From Hyaloscypha bicolor E (lineage: Eukaryota > Ascomycota > Leotiomycetes > Helotiales > Hyaloscyphaceae), in assembly GCF_002865645.1 (NCBI RefSeq), contig NW_020194515.1:868001-932000 (forward strand): a DNA stretch of 64,000 bases. Direction: 5' to 3'. The notes below the pieces were generated by a model that saw only the letters and a list, made by a program, of their open reading frames with translations, searched no databases and was not told the DNA's origin. Within the stretch, counting starts at the first letter, position 1; each line of letters starts with the position of its first letter. The translations under genes were made by a program, and so were the position numbers. This document shows positions 31,421 through 44,930 of the stretch, piece by piece.

Positions 31421-33437
31421 TTTGCTGTGGAAGGGGGAGGCAGCATGCGACGAAGGGTGGTGGTTTGATACTGGACGTGTGAACTGGCGGAGTATTGGAC
31501 TACTGTATGTCTTGGGGGCCGGGAAGGAGCTCTGCTTGAATGGTAGAAGTTTACGTGTGACTTTGGGGAGCTTAGCAGCCACAGTGATTAAATGGGTTCG
31601 TAGAAGAAATTCAGTCAAAGTTGTTCATGCTTCTTCACACATCTGCTATCGTGGAGCTTCGCCTCCGACATCTGGTCCACTACATCATTACGGCGGGCTG
31701 CAGAGCATCCGTATTCTTCCTGAGCTCCTGCGGGCCGAGTAGATTGTGTGCACTACTCATTCTTTGCTGTCGTGGATGTACCCGGCATACAGAAAATCTA
31801 CCAGAAGTCTAGATAGATAAATAGGTAGACTTTACTATCAGCAAATGGCAGTGACTCCCCATTCACCTTTGCATACGTATATATCCCATTGACCTTGTTG
31901 CTTCACCTTCCCTTCCCTGTGCCGAACCACGGCAGGTCCTCCTTTGCTGCGGTTGCGGTCCTCCCGCCGCACCGCACCCTCAATTTGCCCGAGCAGCCCA
32001 CACGCTACCGCCCGAAACGGGAAGGCGCAGGCAGGCCGATTGTCAGGTGTGCAGAGCATAACTCCGCACGTGAATATTTCATCTCTCCTGGAATCCCCTC
32101 CACTTCGATATCTCTCTCCTCTCCCTGCACCCACACACAGATCGACCTGCTTGCGCGCAAGAGGGTGTCCGGCCTGTCTCATCCTCTTCTGCAATCACTT
32201 CAATCCCCCCTCCACACTCCCGCTTTGATTCGGCTGCCGTCCACCAATTCGCGCGCATCCTCAGCGGCTCGTGATCGCGAAGGTGCTCGTGATCCTCAGT
32301 CACGTTTGTGTCTGCTGACTTCCCCCAAAAACCCCCCCATCAACCATACAACAACCCGCCCCGCGGCCATCGAGCCAATTCATCCATCGCCTTCGAGCAG
32401 GATTATTCTCATCATTGAGATCGCCCTTACAGACCCGCGACACAAGTTCGGCGCGTTGCGACCGCACTTATCAACAAGTCGTCTCCGCGGCGCATAGTCG
32501 GTCGTGATACTCGGAAGCGACAGCCAGCCAGGTATGTGCCGCATCTCCTCACGTTACCCATTCCCCCATATCAGATCAAACCTCCAAGTCCCATTCATCC
32601 AAGTCGCTTTGCGCTGCTGCTACTGCTGCTGCTGCCGCTGCCGCCTTCTTCCATATGTCTCTTCCCACTCCCCACTCCTACCCTCGCCCTTCTCGTGCAA
32701 CCATTCAGGGCCAAGTTGCCGTGGCTCCCTTTCCACGCGACCTGAAAGAGGTCACGATCCCTCGTTAGGTGCTCCAATACCCGGACATCACCGCGCCTGG
32801 CCGTACTGTTGGTCCAAACCCAGTGCGCGTCGCGCTCCTGTCACCGGGTCGCAAACACCGAACTGCTCCCTCCCTTCACTGTCACCTCACGCTGTGCAGG
32901 CAGCTCAGGCATTTGCGCTGTGCTGCAAACAATGTCTCTGTTTGCAAGCCGCGCCGGAAGCTCCAGTAGAGCGAGCTCTGTACTGTACTTCGCCAGCGCG
33001 TCGCTACAATGACCTGTCGAGCGCATCGCATCCCAGCGCCCCCAAGTCACTGAACATCTCATCTCCTGTCAGCACATGAGCAATTCAATTGCTACGTGCG
33101 ACCTCAACTGCAATGACACGTGCTGACCTTGTAGGTGCGACTTTAAAGGCCACAAAAACGTTCGTCGCGACAGTACCTGTTGAGCGAACTACTGCAGCAG
33201 AGCGTTTCGAGAACCTCTATCGGCGCGAATCCCCAAGACACTCCCATTGCTTCAGGAGCGCAGTACTTCTACTCGTTGTACCTGTGCAAACCTCGGTAGA
33301 ACACGTCATCTTCCACTGCGAAGAACAGCTTCAGCCTTAAAATCTAACCACCAACCCCTCGAGGTCATCTGCGCCTCCCGGAACCCTAATCGCCCACCTC
33401 CTACGAATCATATTGCAAGGCGCGTCACGAGTTATCG
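31421..33437. promoter_or_regulatory. Divergent upstream region of fyv10 and the bHLH gene
   Basis: This is 2 kb of C- and CT-rich sequence, probably a long 5' leader/promoter for the bHLH factor. It has a CTGCTGCTACTGCTG-type trinucleotide run near 32620-32645. Long open frames (31889-32497, 32504-33079) reflect low-complexity C-rich sequence and resemble no protein family. Confidence 0.4.
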
Positions 33438-34320
33438 ATGTCAGACATGGATCTCGAACATTCAGGCTTGCAGGAGGTTGCGAACGCTATGCGTGGAGAC
33501 AGCATTACAGAGGGTCCTGGCCAGAAGCGAAAGCGCGACTCTGAATCAGCTGATGACATGAGACGTGGTACCAAGCGCGTTTCCCCCACTGGCAATAAGG
33601 ATCAGCAGGACGGCGGTGTCGAGGCCCTACAAGATTACAACTCCCTCCACCATGGTCACCTTGATAACCATAACGGCTCTGCCGAGCATGCTTCGACCGC
33701 TGCTGCTGCGTTGGCCGGTATCTACCCTACCATGACCGTTCCTCAACCGACAGATGTCTCCTTCGCTACGCAAGGCTCCGATTCCGATCGCAACCCAGAG
33801 TCTTCCTTCATGGACAACAGTCAACAACAAGATAGCTTCATGGAGAACTCGACACCATCTGGTAGAGGCTCTGGTAACAAGCCAGCTGTTGGATCCGATG
33901 AATGGCACAAGGTCCGAAAGGACAACCACAAGGAGGGTGAGTGAGAGATAAGGTGGAAGGATTTGCACACGAAAGCTAACGAAGGATCTAGTTGAGCGAC
34001 GCCGCCGAGAGACCATCAACGAGGGTATCAACGAGTTAGCCAAGATCGTCCCCGGTTGTGAGAAGAACAAGGGCTCGATTCTACAACGCGCTGTTCAGTT
34101 CATCACCCAACTTAAGGAGAACGAGACCCAAAACATTGAAAAGTGGACCCTCGAGAAGCTTCTCACTGAGCAAGCCATTGCCGAACTCAGTGCCAGCAAT
34201 GATAAGTTGAAGGCCGAGTGTGAGCGAGCATGGCGAGAAGTCGAGACATGGAAGAAGACTTGCCAGAGTGCTGGTTTGGCCCCGAAGAAGGATGATGGTG
34301 CATCTACTGGAGACAATTAG
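33438..34320 (+). CDS. Cbf1-like bHLH transcription factor
   Basis: Two exons, 33438-33936 and 33992-34320, encode 275 residues. The 55-bp intron (GTGAGT...AAGCTAAC...ATCTAG, phase 1) splits the basic region and restores HKEVERRRRETIN. Residues 1-150 are disordered, with Ser/Asn/Gln-rich segments and a KRKRD patch. The basic helix-loop-helix spans about 158-212 (VERRRRETINEGINELAKIVPG, then GSILQRAVQFITQLKENE). His, Glu and Arg at the family positions that read the CACGTG E-box are present. A leucine-rich coiled coil (IEKWTLEKLLTEQAIAEL) follows immediately, as in yeast Cbf1, which acts in sulfur-amino-acid gene control and at centromeres. The tail is short. Target genes in this fungus are not visible from the sequence. 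Confidence 0.88.
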
Positions 34321-35491
34321 AAAAAGTTACATCTCTTTCGATCAGTGGGCGGCCCTTCACAATGCAGGATCTGGGTGGGTTACGATAGGATGATACCCTG
34401 CACACGATTGACGATTTCGCCTGTCGCTGCCTCTTCATGTATCGACCTTTTTTTTGCTTCTACTTCTTTTCCCCAACCGGTGGTGGATCCATTAAGGCAT
34501 TGCCAACTGCTGCTACGGCGCTTTGTGATGTTTTCTACATTACTTTCTCTTTTTTTTACTACTGGCACCAGAAAGGCAAGGGACGGATGTTTGATGACAA
34601 CGAGAGTCATAGAACTAAAACATTGGGGGGCTCCTTTCACATGCTTCTGGCGCTTTTCACGAAGATTGTTCTCGGTGTCTGATACGGAGGGAGCAATTAA
34701 GCAAATCAAGAAATTCCACTAAAGTATCCTGCTTCCCCTCATGACGCGATCCGATTCTCAACCAAAAAGGTAAAGGTTTTGAACAGTGCATTATGCACGA
34801 TCTCAACGCTCTGAGGCCTACTGCAGCTTCATGTGAAGCTTGTCACACGACAAGGCAGCTCGGATGGCATGCAAGGCTGGGTAGGTACATCTTCGGACCT
34901 TACTCTTCCTGTAGTACAAAGTTTTGGCTCGGGGAGTACAGAAGTTGGATGGAAGGCATGGCAATATCGAGTCGAAGTCACGGTACCTCTGCCTCTTCCT
35001 TTGCTCTGAAATCTAGATTTCTGGAGCAGGACAGGGGAGGCCGTTGACGAGTGACGTAGGGCCAATCAGGGTTCTTGCTCACAGCTGGGATTATTGAGCT
35101 TGGAGGGGTCCGATCATGATGCCATGGCATTTGCTCAAACACTAAAATAAAGCTTCGTAAAAGAAGAGAGCGTTTGGGTAATGACTGCAATTGCATTGTA
35201 GACCAAACTATGAAATGCACAATCCGTGACTGGGTACCAGAATTTAGGGGCTCGACGGCATGAACTGAGTGACAAAGCAGCTGCGCGTCAGTGGAGAAAG
35301 GGAGCCTGGCCTGCATCGTATCGGCGAAAGCTTAGCTTAAACCCGACGCAACTATTCGTTGATCAACGTTTACACTTCGAGCCTTCTTCTCACCTCACCC
35401 ATCCTCACCACGACTCCCCACCTTCTCCTCTCTCCATAACCCGGCATCTCCTTCGCTCCTCTGCGAGGGTCCTTCAGTTGGGATCGAGACA
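34321..35491. other. Intergenic region
   Basis: The 3' UTR of the bHLH gene and the promoter of the ABC transporter. CT-rich sequence lies just upstream of 35492 (about 35385-35460), typical of fungal promoters. No gene is seen. Confidence 0.4.
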
Positions 35492-38400
35492 ATGCAGCAG
35501 CATATCCTCAGCGCCGCCTTCTCCAACTCTTCCTCCTCCTCCGACACCGCAGCCCGCCCTCCACCACTGCTCTCCACAGGTTCCTTCTCCGGCTTCCGAA
35601 GCACGATACAGCAGTTAGGATATGGGTATCTATCGTCGGTGAAGGAGGACGGACAGCCGTTATGCGGCAACGCCGAAGGATGGGGGCCGTTGAGCAAGGA
35701 ACGATATGATTTCACGCCTTGCTTTATGGATGTTTGGGTCAGCACTGTGGCCGTGTATGGGATTCTGTTCGGGGCTGTTGCGGTGTGGTGGTTAGTGCGG
35801 CGGAAAACGAGGGCGGTGGTCGAGAGGGATTGGTGTTTTTGGTGTAAACATGTAGGTCTCTCCTCATTCCAGCCTTTCTCTTCCCTTTTTTCTAGTTCGA
35901 ACAGGGAATGAATGGGAAGGGAAGGAATGAAAATAGGTTGCTGATGAAAGGGCAGGCGATAATTGTAGCGATTGCGGCAGCGGTGGTCCTCCAGCTCGTC
36001 TTCCAAATACTGAACTACCCTGAAGTGTGGGCGGGCGATTTCCGGTTCTGGACGAGCGTGCTAACGGTCTTGTCGCTGGGCGTTATATTCGCGATTCAGT
36101 GGCTGGAGCATACGCGGTTAAGGAATCCGAACGGGGTTGTGCTGTTCTACTGGCTGTTCTTGCTTATTGCATGGTCAGTGAAGCTACGTAGCTTGATCAG
36201 CCAACAGATATATGCCATCCATTTGCCATTCTTCGTGGCCTATTGTGTAGGTTTTGCGCTGGCGTGGGTAGAGTTTGGGCTCGAGTGGTTGGTACCAAAG
36301 AAGAAGAGTGCGTATCAGGCTCTGGAAGATGAGGATGAATGTCCCGTCGAATACGCCACCGTGTTCTCGATCCTGACATTCAGCTGGATGACGCCTATGA
36401 TGCGGCATGGCTACAAGAAATACCTCATCGAAGACGACCTCTGGAACTTGGCCAAAAGGGACACCACTAAATCAACAGGAGACGCCTTCCAAAAGGCCTG
36501 GGACCACGAGCTGGAAAATAGGAAACATCCCAGTCTCTGGATGGCGATTTTCAGAGCTTTCAGCGGCCCGTACTTTAGAGGCGCTCTTTTCAAAACCGTC
36601 TCTGACACTCTGGCTTTCGTACAGCCGCAGCTTCTCCGTCTGCTCATCAAGTTCGTCACTTCATACAATAAAGGCGAAGAAGCGCAGCCAGTCATCAAAG
36701 GCGCCGCCATCGCACTGGCAATGTTCGCTGTCTCAGTAGGCCAAACCATGGCCCTACACCAATATTTCCAGCGTGCCTTCGAGACAGGGATGCGGATCAA
36801 GACCGCTCTGACTTCCGCCATTTATGGAAAGAGTCTGAAGCTTTCCAATGAAGGTAGAGCGAGCAAGAGTACGGGCGATATTGTTAATTATATGGCGGTT
36901 GATACACAGCGGTTGCAAGATCTGACGCAGTACGGTCAGCAGCTGTGGAGCGCCCCGTATCAGATTGTGCTTTGTATGCTGAGTCTGTATCAGCTGGTTG
37001 GACTGAGCATGTTGGCTGGTGTTGGGGCGATGATTCTGATGATTCCGATTAATGGGTTGATTGCGAGATTGATGAAGACGTTGCAGAAGAAGCAGATGAA
37101 GAATAAGGTATGTGTGATCAAATTTGGATTGATCTTTTCTCTTGTTACCTCTTTTGGCGCTTCTCATTTTTGGGAAGCTCAATTGCAACCATTTAGTCCT
37201 CGCTGGGGAAGAGAGCAGCATTGTTGCAAGTCCAAAATTCAGTCACAGGAAAGGGACTGATTCATAGATCACATTGCATTCTCAAAGCTTCATATTGTGG
37301 CAAACAACAACTAACTATCGAATAGGATTCACGTACAAGACTCATCGCGGAGATTATCAACAACATGAAGAGTATCAAATTGTACGCCTGGGGCAGTGCT
37401 TTCATGCAAAAGCTCAACTACGTACGAAATGACTTGGAACTGAAGACTCTCCGAAAAATTGGGGCTGCTCAGTCTGTTGCCAATTTCACCTGGTCAACGA
37501 CCCCTTTCCTAGTCTCCTGCTCTACCTTCACTGTCTTCGTCTTGACAAGCGACACCCCATTGACGACCGACATTGTCTTCCCAGCTTTGACACTATTCAA
37601 CCTTCTGACGTTTCCCTTGGCAATCCTGCCTATGGTCATCACGTCCATCATCGAAGCTTCCGTGGCGGTTGGCCGCTTGACCGCATTCTTCACTGCTGAA
37701 GAGCTGCAACCAGATGCTGTCATTCTGAGAGGTGCCGTTGACGAGCAAGGCGATGAATCGATTTCCGTGAAGGATGGAACTTTCTCTTGGGATAGATATG
37801 CGAACCGCAATGCACTTGAAGATATCAACTTCACTGCCGCGAAGGGCGAGCTTACCTGCATTGTTGGGAGAGTGGGAGCTGGAAAGTCGTCCTTTCTCCA
37901 AGCCATTCTTGGGGACTTGTGGAAGGTCAAGGGACAGGTCGTCATTCATGGAGCCACGGCATACGTTGCTCAACAGCCTTGGGTCATGAACGCGAGTGTG
38001 AAGGATAATATTCTCTTCGGTCATCGATATGACTCGATGTTCTATGAGCAGACAGTGAAGGCGTGTGCCTTGCTCGAGGACTTTGCACAACTGCCAGATG
38101 GCGATGAGACAGAAGTTGGAGAGCGCGGTATCTCGCTCAGTGGAGGTCAGAAAGCTCGATTGACACTTGCGAGAGCTGTGTATGCCAGAGCTGACATCTA
38201 CTTACTTGACGACTGCTTGTCTGCTGTTGATCAACATGTCGGACGACACTTGATTGACAATGTGTTTGGACCCAAAGGATTGTTGAACGGTAAAACAAGA
38301 GTATTGGCCACCAACTCAATTCCCGTCTTGATGGAGGCAGATTATATCTGCATGATTCGCGAGGGCAAGATCATCGAGCGAGGGACTTACAGCCAGCTCA

Positions 38401-41400
38401 TGGCGATGAAAGGAGAAATTTCTAGCCTGATCAAGACCGCTGGAAATCAGGAGTCTCCACTAGAATCGGAAGCCAGTTCAAGCAACTCATCAACCATCAT
38501 CGAGCCTGAGCAGCTGGATGACGCCGAGAAAGAGGACGAAATGGAAGAGGCTCAAGAACGTTTGACACAGTTGCAACCCATCAGATCTTCAGGGTATGGA
38601 GTCAAGAAACGTAAAGGCAGCACGACAACTCTGCGACGTGCAAGCACAGCCAGCTTCAAGGGACCTCGAGGCAAACTTCGAGATGAGGAGGAGCCGTCAT
38701 CCCGGTCAAAACAAAGCAAGGAGTTTTCCGAACAGGGAAAGGTCAAGTGGGATGGTAAGGAGAACCCGGTACCCGGTGCATCGATCAGATGTTTGATGGC
38801 TGACTACTTGCATTAGTGTACCTCGAGTATGCAAAGACCAGCAATCTGTTCGCTGTAATGATATATGGTCTCATGTTGATCGGTGGACAAACGGCTCAAA
38901 TCGGTAAGCTACCTCGATCTCGACTTTCTTTTTTCTCAGGGATCTCTCCCGCGGACCGCCCCAAAATACACACCATGCAACATGTCTCAGATACTGATTG
39001 TACGCAGGGGGCAGCGTTTGGTTGAAGCAATGGGCCGAAGCCAACGGCGAGGAAGGCAAGAATCCGAATGTCGGCAAGTACATTGGGATCTACTTTGCAT
39101 TCGGCATCGGGTCCGCGTCCCTCGTCGTCGTCCAGACTTTGATCCTTTGGATCTTCTGTTCCATCGAGGTAAGTGCAACCAGAGCGGTGCATCAAGCAAA
39201 TGCGACTACGGAACGGAAGCTAAATTGGTGTCCCGGCACAGGCGTCCAGAAAGCTCCATGAGAGGATGGCTTTTGCTATTTTCAGGTCTCCGATGAGCTT
39301 CTTCGAAACGTGAGTTGAACCGATCCTGAGTCAGAGTGCGACTGACCGTGTTTGTAGCACTCCCGCGGGGCGAATCCTGAACAGATTCTCAAGGTTCGTG
39401 CTCCTATATTTTCTATGTCTTAATGTCCCAACATCTTAAAAAGTTCCCAAGGCTTGTTTCGGACCCTTGGGTCTGGATTCCGCCGTGGCTGTGACCCCTT
39501 CCTTTTCAGCTGCTGGGTCCAGCGATCAAGTGTGGGGGATGGCCGAGCGTGCAGGGTCGAGTCAAGCATCGGGCCTAAGACCCGGCCATCTTGCAGCCAG
39601 CTTCCCTAAATGGCGCCGGATTTGTTGGCCGGCATGCTGTGGAACTTGAACAACCCGAATCATCCTTGACACTGTTTTTACTAACACCAATCAACCAATA
39701 GCGATATTTACCGCGTCGACGAAGTAAGTTGGATCTGTGTTACCAAGCTGCTGGTTCCATATTGACCAAGATTAGGTCCTTGCAAGGACGTTCAACATGC
39801 TATTCGTCAACAGCGCGCGGGCAATATTCACGCTGGCCGTCATCTCGACATCAACCCCGGTCTTCATCGCGTTGATTGTCCCCTTGGCGGGCGTCTACTA
39901 CTGGGTCCAGCGATACTATCTACGCACATCTCGGGAACTAAAACGACTCGACAGCGTGAGCCGGAGTCCCATTTATGCACATTTCCAGGAGTCGCTCGGA
40001 GGCATCACGACGATTCGGGCGTACCGACAGCAGGCCCGTTTTGCGAAGGAAAACGAATGGCGAGTTGATGCAAATCTTCGGGCGTATTTCCCCTCCATAA
40101 ACGCAAACAGGTATGTTTCGCAGCGTTGCAGTTTGGCGAGCATTTCGCCGTTGCTGACATCTCGATTAGATGGCTTGCCGTACGACTCGAGTTTCTTGGT
40201 TCGATCATTATCCTCAGCGCCGCTGGGTTCGCCATCATCTCAGTGTCCACAGGAAGTGGGCTCTCTGCTGGGCTGGTGGGCCTGGCCATGTCGTATGCCC
40301 TTCAGATCACCCAATCACTGAACTGGATCGTTCGTCAAACGGTTGAAGTCGAGACGAATATCGTCTCTGTGGAACGGGTTCTGGAATATGCACGCCTGCC
40401 AAGCGAAGCTCCCGAAGTAATCCACAGGAATCGACCACCAATCAGTTGGCCTGCGTCTGGCGCAGTGAACTTCAACAACTACAGCACCAGATATCGTGAA
40501 GGCTTGGATCTCGTTCTCAAGGGCATTAATCTGGATATCAAGCCTCACGAGAAGATTGGCGTTGTTGGTCGCACCGGAGCGGGGAAGAGCTCTCTGACCC
40601 TTGCTCTGTTCCGGATCATTGAGCCAAGTGAGGGCAATATAAGCATTGATGCGTTGAACACCTCGACGATTGGGCTGCTGGATTTGCGGCGCCGACTAGC
40701 CATCATCCCACAGGATGCGGCTCTGTTCGAAGGCACGATCAGGGATAACCTGGATCCAGGACATGTCCACGACGATACAGAACTGTGGAGCGTACTCGGT
40801 AAGTTTGCTTTCCTCCGCTGGTGAGATGTGTGATGTGGCGTTGTGGTATCTGAGCGATCAGATCCTGCAAGCGGCGTGTCGTACATAGGATCCTTGCTAA
40901 TGAATGCCACTCTTCGCAGAACATGCCAGGTTGAAAGATCACGTCGCCAGCATGGACGGTGGCCTCGAGACTAAGATCCAAGAAGGGTTCGTGTTCCCAC
41001 TCCCTCATCACCCATTCTTTGCCACCTTCCATATCAGCCCCATCACCTCTCACCACGTCTCCGATGCCATGCAACGTCGTAGCTCGACGCTGCAAGTTCA
41101 CGTTCACATGCATATATAACCCCCTCCGCCTCCGATCCCTACCTATCTCCTTTCAGTCTCACTTAGCTTCATTCATGCCCATACGCAGCATATCATTGCA
41201 TTCCATTCCCTTACCTCACACAAAACTAACCACTTCCCTTACCACAGCGGATCCAATCTCTCCCAAGGCCAACGTCAACTCGTCAGTCTCGCCCGCGCCC
41301 TGCTAGCCCCCTCCAACATCCTCGTCCTGGACGAAGCCACCGCCGCCGTTGACGTCGAGACGGACGCCCTTCTGCAGAACACGCTCCGCTCTCCCTTATT

Positions 41401-41581
41401 CTCAAAGAGAACCATCATCACGATTGCGCACAGGATTAATACGATACTGGATTCGGATCGGATCGTCGTGTTGGAGCAGGGCAGGGTGGTGGAGTTTGAC
41501 AGTCCCAAGGCGTTGGTTGAGAGGAAGGGCTTGTTTTATAAGCTGGTTCGGGAGGCGGGGTTGGTTGATGGTGTTAAGTGA
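35492..41581 (+). CDS. Full-length ABCC (Ycf1/Bpt1-type) vacuolar transporter
   Basis: Twelve exons give 1579 residues: 35492-35851, 35896-37107, 37326-38754, 38817-38903, 39008-39168, 39242-39309, 39358-39393, 39702-39723, 39776-40110, 40170-40798, 40920-40986 and 41248-41581. The layout is TMD0 (five hydrophobic segments), L0 linker, TMD1 ([13 protein letters not shown]...), NBD1, an acidic and Ser-rich linker, TMD2 and NBD2. NBD1 has GRVGAGKSS (near 704), LSGGQKARL and [10 protein letters not shown], with Asp in place of the catalytic Glu, the usual degenerate ABCC site. NBD2 has GRTGAGKSS (near 1370), LSQGQRQLV and LDEATAAVD. This matches MRP-type pumps that move glutathione conjugates, bilirubin or metals into the vacuole. 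Ycf1 versus Bpt1 cannot be separated by eye. Two tiny exons (36 and 22 nt) and three long introns (218, 308, 261 bp) were placed by conserved frame. Confidence 0.92.
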
Positions 41582-43912
41582 TTATGATGTGGATGTAGTC
41601 TTGCGTGAATGGAAAGAAAAGTTGTAGATAGATAAGGACTTGTTTGGTGAATGAAAATAGAAATTGAGTGCTTCATGTCACTGCCATGGCTCTTTGAAAT
41701 GCGGCTTGAGAAGCTCCTGCTTGTGTGAGAGAGAGAGGATTGCCTTTCACTTTGGTGGGCTTGAGTTGGGGTCCCACGGTGTATGTGGTGCTGAGAGTGG
41801 TGTTGTTGTACTTTGTAAAGGGGGTCGTTTGGCGTTCTTTTGAGATGAGATGAATTAGATGGGCATGAGCTTCGATTCATAACTGGATACGAACGAAGAA
41901 GGGCTTTGGATGGAAGCTTAACGGGGACAGGCGAGAGCCGGGGGTGCTCTTGAGACGGGGAAATGAGTTAGGAGGGGTGAGAAAGATAGCGGGGTATTGT
42001 TTGGATGCTGGATGCTGTGCCTTTGGTGTGGCTGTGCATAGGAGAAGACAATTTAGAACCCAGGAAAGGAACAAGGATGATTGAGATATGGTTGCCGGAT
42101 TCACTGAGCAGGGAAATATATTACCGGCGTACTAGGATTTCAAGGTCCGGGGGGTAGAGGCTAGGAAGTGAAAGGCGTTGAGTTGGTATGTGAAAGTGGA
42201 AGAGAGTAGATGGCTGATGGAAGGAGGGGAGGAGGCTTGGTTTCATGGCGGGGAATATACGAGGGTGATTGAACATGCTGGGTATCCCGGCACTTCGGCA
42301 ACAGCCATGGGTTACACAGATTGAATCTGGGCGTGCTCGATTGAGTTTGCAAGGTTTGGAAGCCGATTGGGAGGAGCCGGGGTGATGGACACAACAGAAG
42401 CAAGTTTCTGGATTCTAGACCGGACTGTTTCTGGTTGTGCTTGAGTAAGTTATGATGTCATTGAGGCCAACTGTTTTTGAGCTGGTGATCTGGAGAACTC
42501 CGTAGTGCGGTGTTGGTCAGGGGGTAGGTGGCCGTGAGGCGAATGAGGAAAAATGGATGTGCATGGTGGGAGGAGGGGTGTGACTTCGAGGGAGGCCGAA
42601 TGCTTTCCCCGTACAGAGGTCGCGGGAGCTCAAAGATTTGTCAAGGGACGGAAGGGCCTGGTGATGCTCGTGAGGTCGGCTACTAGGTAAGATGGGGGAG
42701 GTGAAGACCTTCGAGAAGACTGTGCCACATGTTGCATGCACTGTCATGCATATGAACTCGTGTTGTCCTTGCTGATATATTCCGGCTTACGGGAACCTGG
42801 AGTCTAATTGGCGCCTAGAAGAAATAGCTCATTTGGCCCTGGGATAGGAGTGGATCACCGGATGTAAATCTGTGCTGGATATGCAGTAGCTGGAAAGTGT
42901 GTTTTGGATTTCGATCCGGGAAACTTCATTTCAAATAGAGGGAAGCTTCGTCAAATGGAGGCGAGACGAAGATCCGGTGAGGAAGACGGGATGCAGATGT
43001 GCTGGACAGCCAAGGCACTGTCGAGATATCTAGTCTGCATGTGAAAGGGTCCTTCGATCGTGTCGTACGACGTGGGTGGAAGCTTCCGACTCCGCGCTAT
43101 GGGTGAGTGGACTGTTCCAAGATATGTGCGTGCAAGGAAAGTAGGGTCGTCATTGGGTACCAGGTCCAGGGTGGTCTGAGTTTGTGTAACGGATGGTTGG
43201 GGAGGATTCGTTGGGTTTCCTCGTGTTGGATGAAAAGGGGTGGCGTGATTGATGCTGGATATTTTGGGACGTCCTTGGGGTGGATGAGGAGATCTTTGGA
43301 TCTTGTGAGGGGGTGTTCGCGAAATATTGAGTAAGGGTTCGCATTGCGAAGGAAAACTGCGTCTGGCGTACTGCGCTAGGGCTGAGAAGGAACCGCTTCG
43401 CCGTCCTCCTGAGTTACTGTGACAACGCTCACTTTGAACGAATCGCTCCAGATCTGCATCAAGAGCCGCGAGAAGCAAAATCTTTTGCAGGCATCCAGCT
43501 CCCCTGCATCATTGACCCGAAGGGCCAGCTTCTTCATCCGGAGATACGTCATCACAGCCCAGGGCCACATGAGAAGATAATTTAAGGCAGTTGCTGATCC
43601 ATGTTCTTTTGCCAACGAAAAGGACAGCTCCAGACCATCTGCCACATGGCTCATGTACCCCACCACCCCACGAACCGTCCCCAAGATTGAGAGTCAAGCC
43701 TTGAAGGATGGCACGACTGGTGGCTTGAGATGTCACACGATACTGGTCCCAGGTAGATTTTTTTTTCAATACTGCTTGAGGCTTGAGAAAATGATGGGCA
43801 AATGGCTTGCTTCTACGAAGCTGAAAAGGGTAAAATCCCAAGGACTGAGACACCACGCCTTGAACTGGCGTATGCAAAGACAGCAGAAGATTTATCAGCG
43901 ACATCCGGGATA
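41582..43912. other. Long intergenic region, no supported gene
   Basis: About 2.3 kb. The plus strand is rich in G and T, giving long Pro/Ser/Thr/His-rich minus-strand frames that look like composition artefacts. Minus frames 43376-43684 and 43509-43967 overlap each other and the transposon end. No family is recognised. Confidence 0.4.
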
Positions 43913-44385
43913 CAGTGAGTGGCCACATGTCTGTCCGACTCGCGAAAATCACACCAAAAACGGCCAAAACGCCTCCTTTAATTTTTCAAAAATCTAGCGC
44001 CTTCTTAAATTAAAATAATAATACTTTTAACCCACGATCAATAATTACTTCTTATTACATATACTCAAATATAGGTCTCTTTGAGGTTTATCTCTATGTA
44101 TAATATAACTTATTAATTTTCACTTTTTGATTTTCTCGATTTTCTCGCTTATTTACATAGTAAATCCGCGAAGTTATAAAAGTGCTCAGTATTATTTGAT
44201 TTTATAGCCTGAAAAGGGATAAAATGCAAAATTCTAAGTAAGTAGAAGTGTGTATTTAGTAAATCTGGCTTAAATCCAAGAATCTAAGGTAAATATAAGA
44301 ATGCTGTCCGGCCAAAACTGCCCAGGGCAATATAGGCGTTTTGGTGTAAAACAGCCCAATCGGACAGACATGTGGCCACCCACTG
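43913..44385. mobile_element. MITE with terminal inverted repeats and TA target duplication
   Basis: A 473-bp non-coding element. The left end CAGTGAGTGGCCACATGTCT and the reverse complement of the right end (CAGTGGGTGGCCACATGTCT) match with one difference over the first 28 bases. Looser matching continues inward through ACACCAAAA and CGCCT. It is flanked on both sides by TA (43911-43912 and 44386-44387). TA duplication with CAGT ends is characteristic of Tc1/mariner-type (including fungal Fot/pogo-like) transposons, so this is a non-autonomous derivative. The interior (43980-44300) is AT-rich and has no open frame. Confidence 0.88.
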
Positions 44386-44387
44386 TA

Positions 44388-44930
44388 GCCTCTGTCTTGC
44401 TAGGGCATTTGTCTGAAATGGTTTAGTTAAACTCGAGGGATTACACATTTGGCTCAACTAGTTTATTAATATAATTTATAGGTTCAAAATATTCTAGAAA
44501 GCCGCGAACTCGAACGTTTTAATATAGTCTGCTTACTTAAGCATTTATATAAGCCTCTTAATACAAAATGTTATAATAGAGCTAAATAAAATTTATTCTT
44601 TACAATTTTTAAGAAGTAAAATCTTATTTTTAAAAATAATTATTATAAAGTCTTAATTTAAGTATATAAAAAAAATACTTTTATTATTTTATTAGCTTGT
44701 AATTAGTAAGACTTTTATAAGATATAATATTCTTATTTTATAATTATAGGTTTTTTTTATAAAAAAACCCCCCCTTTTTAAATTATTAAATCTTTAGTTT
44801 TATATTTATTACTTTTCTAAGAAATACTAAAGTTACTAAGTTATAATAGAAGAATTATTAAGCTTAATTAAGGACTAAATTAATATCCGGTATACCCGGT
44901 GGTCCAGTATTACTAAATTAGATAATAGGA
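44388..44930. repeat. AT-rich gene-free relic
   Basis: Directly right of the MITE lies about 500 bp of very AT-rich sequence with long A/T runs and a T6-A7-C8-T5 type homopolymer stretch at 44754-44778. It has no open frame. It looks like a RIP-mutated older repeat; its original identity cannot be read. Confidence 0.55.

Noticed and set aside
31035..31742. 235-codon plus-strand open frame
   Set aside because: It is antisense to the well-supported fyv10 exons and has no ATG-based protein character.
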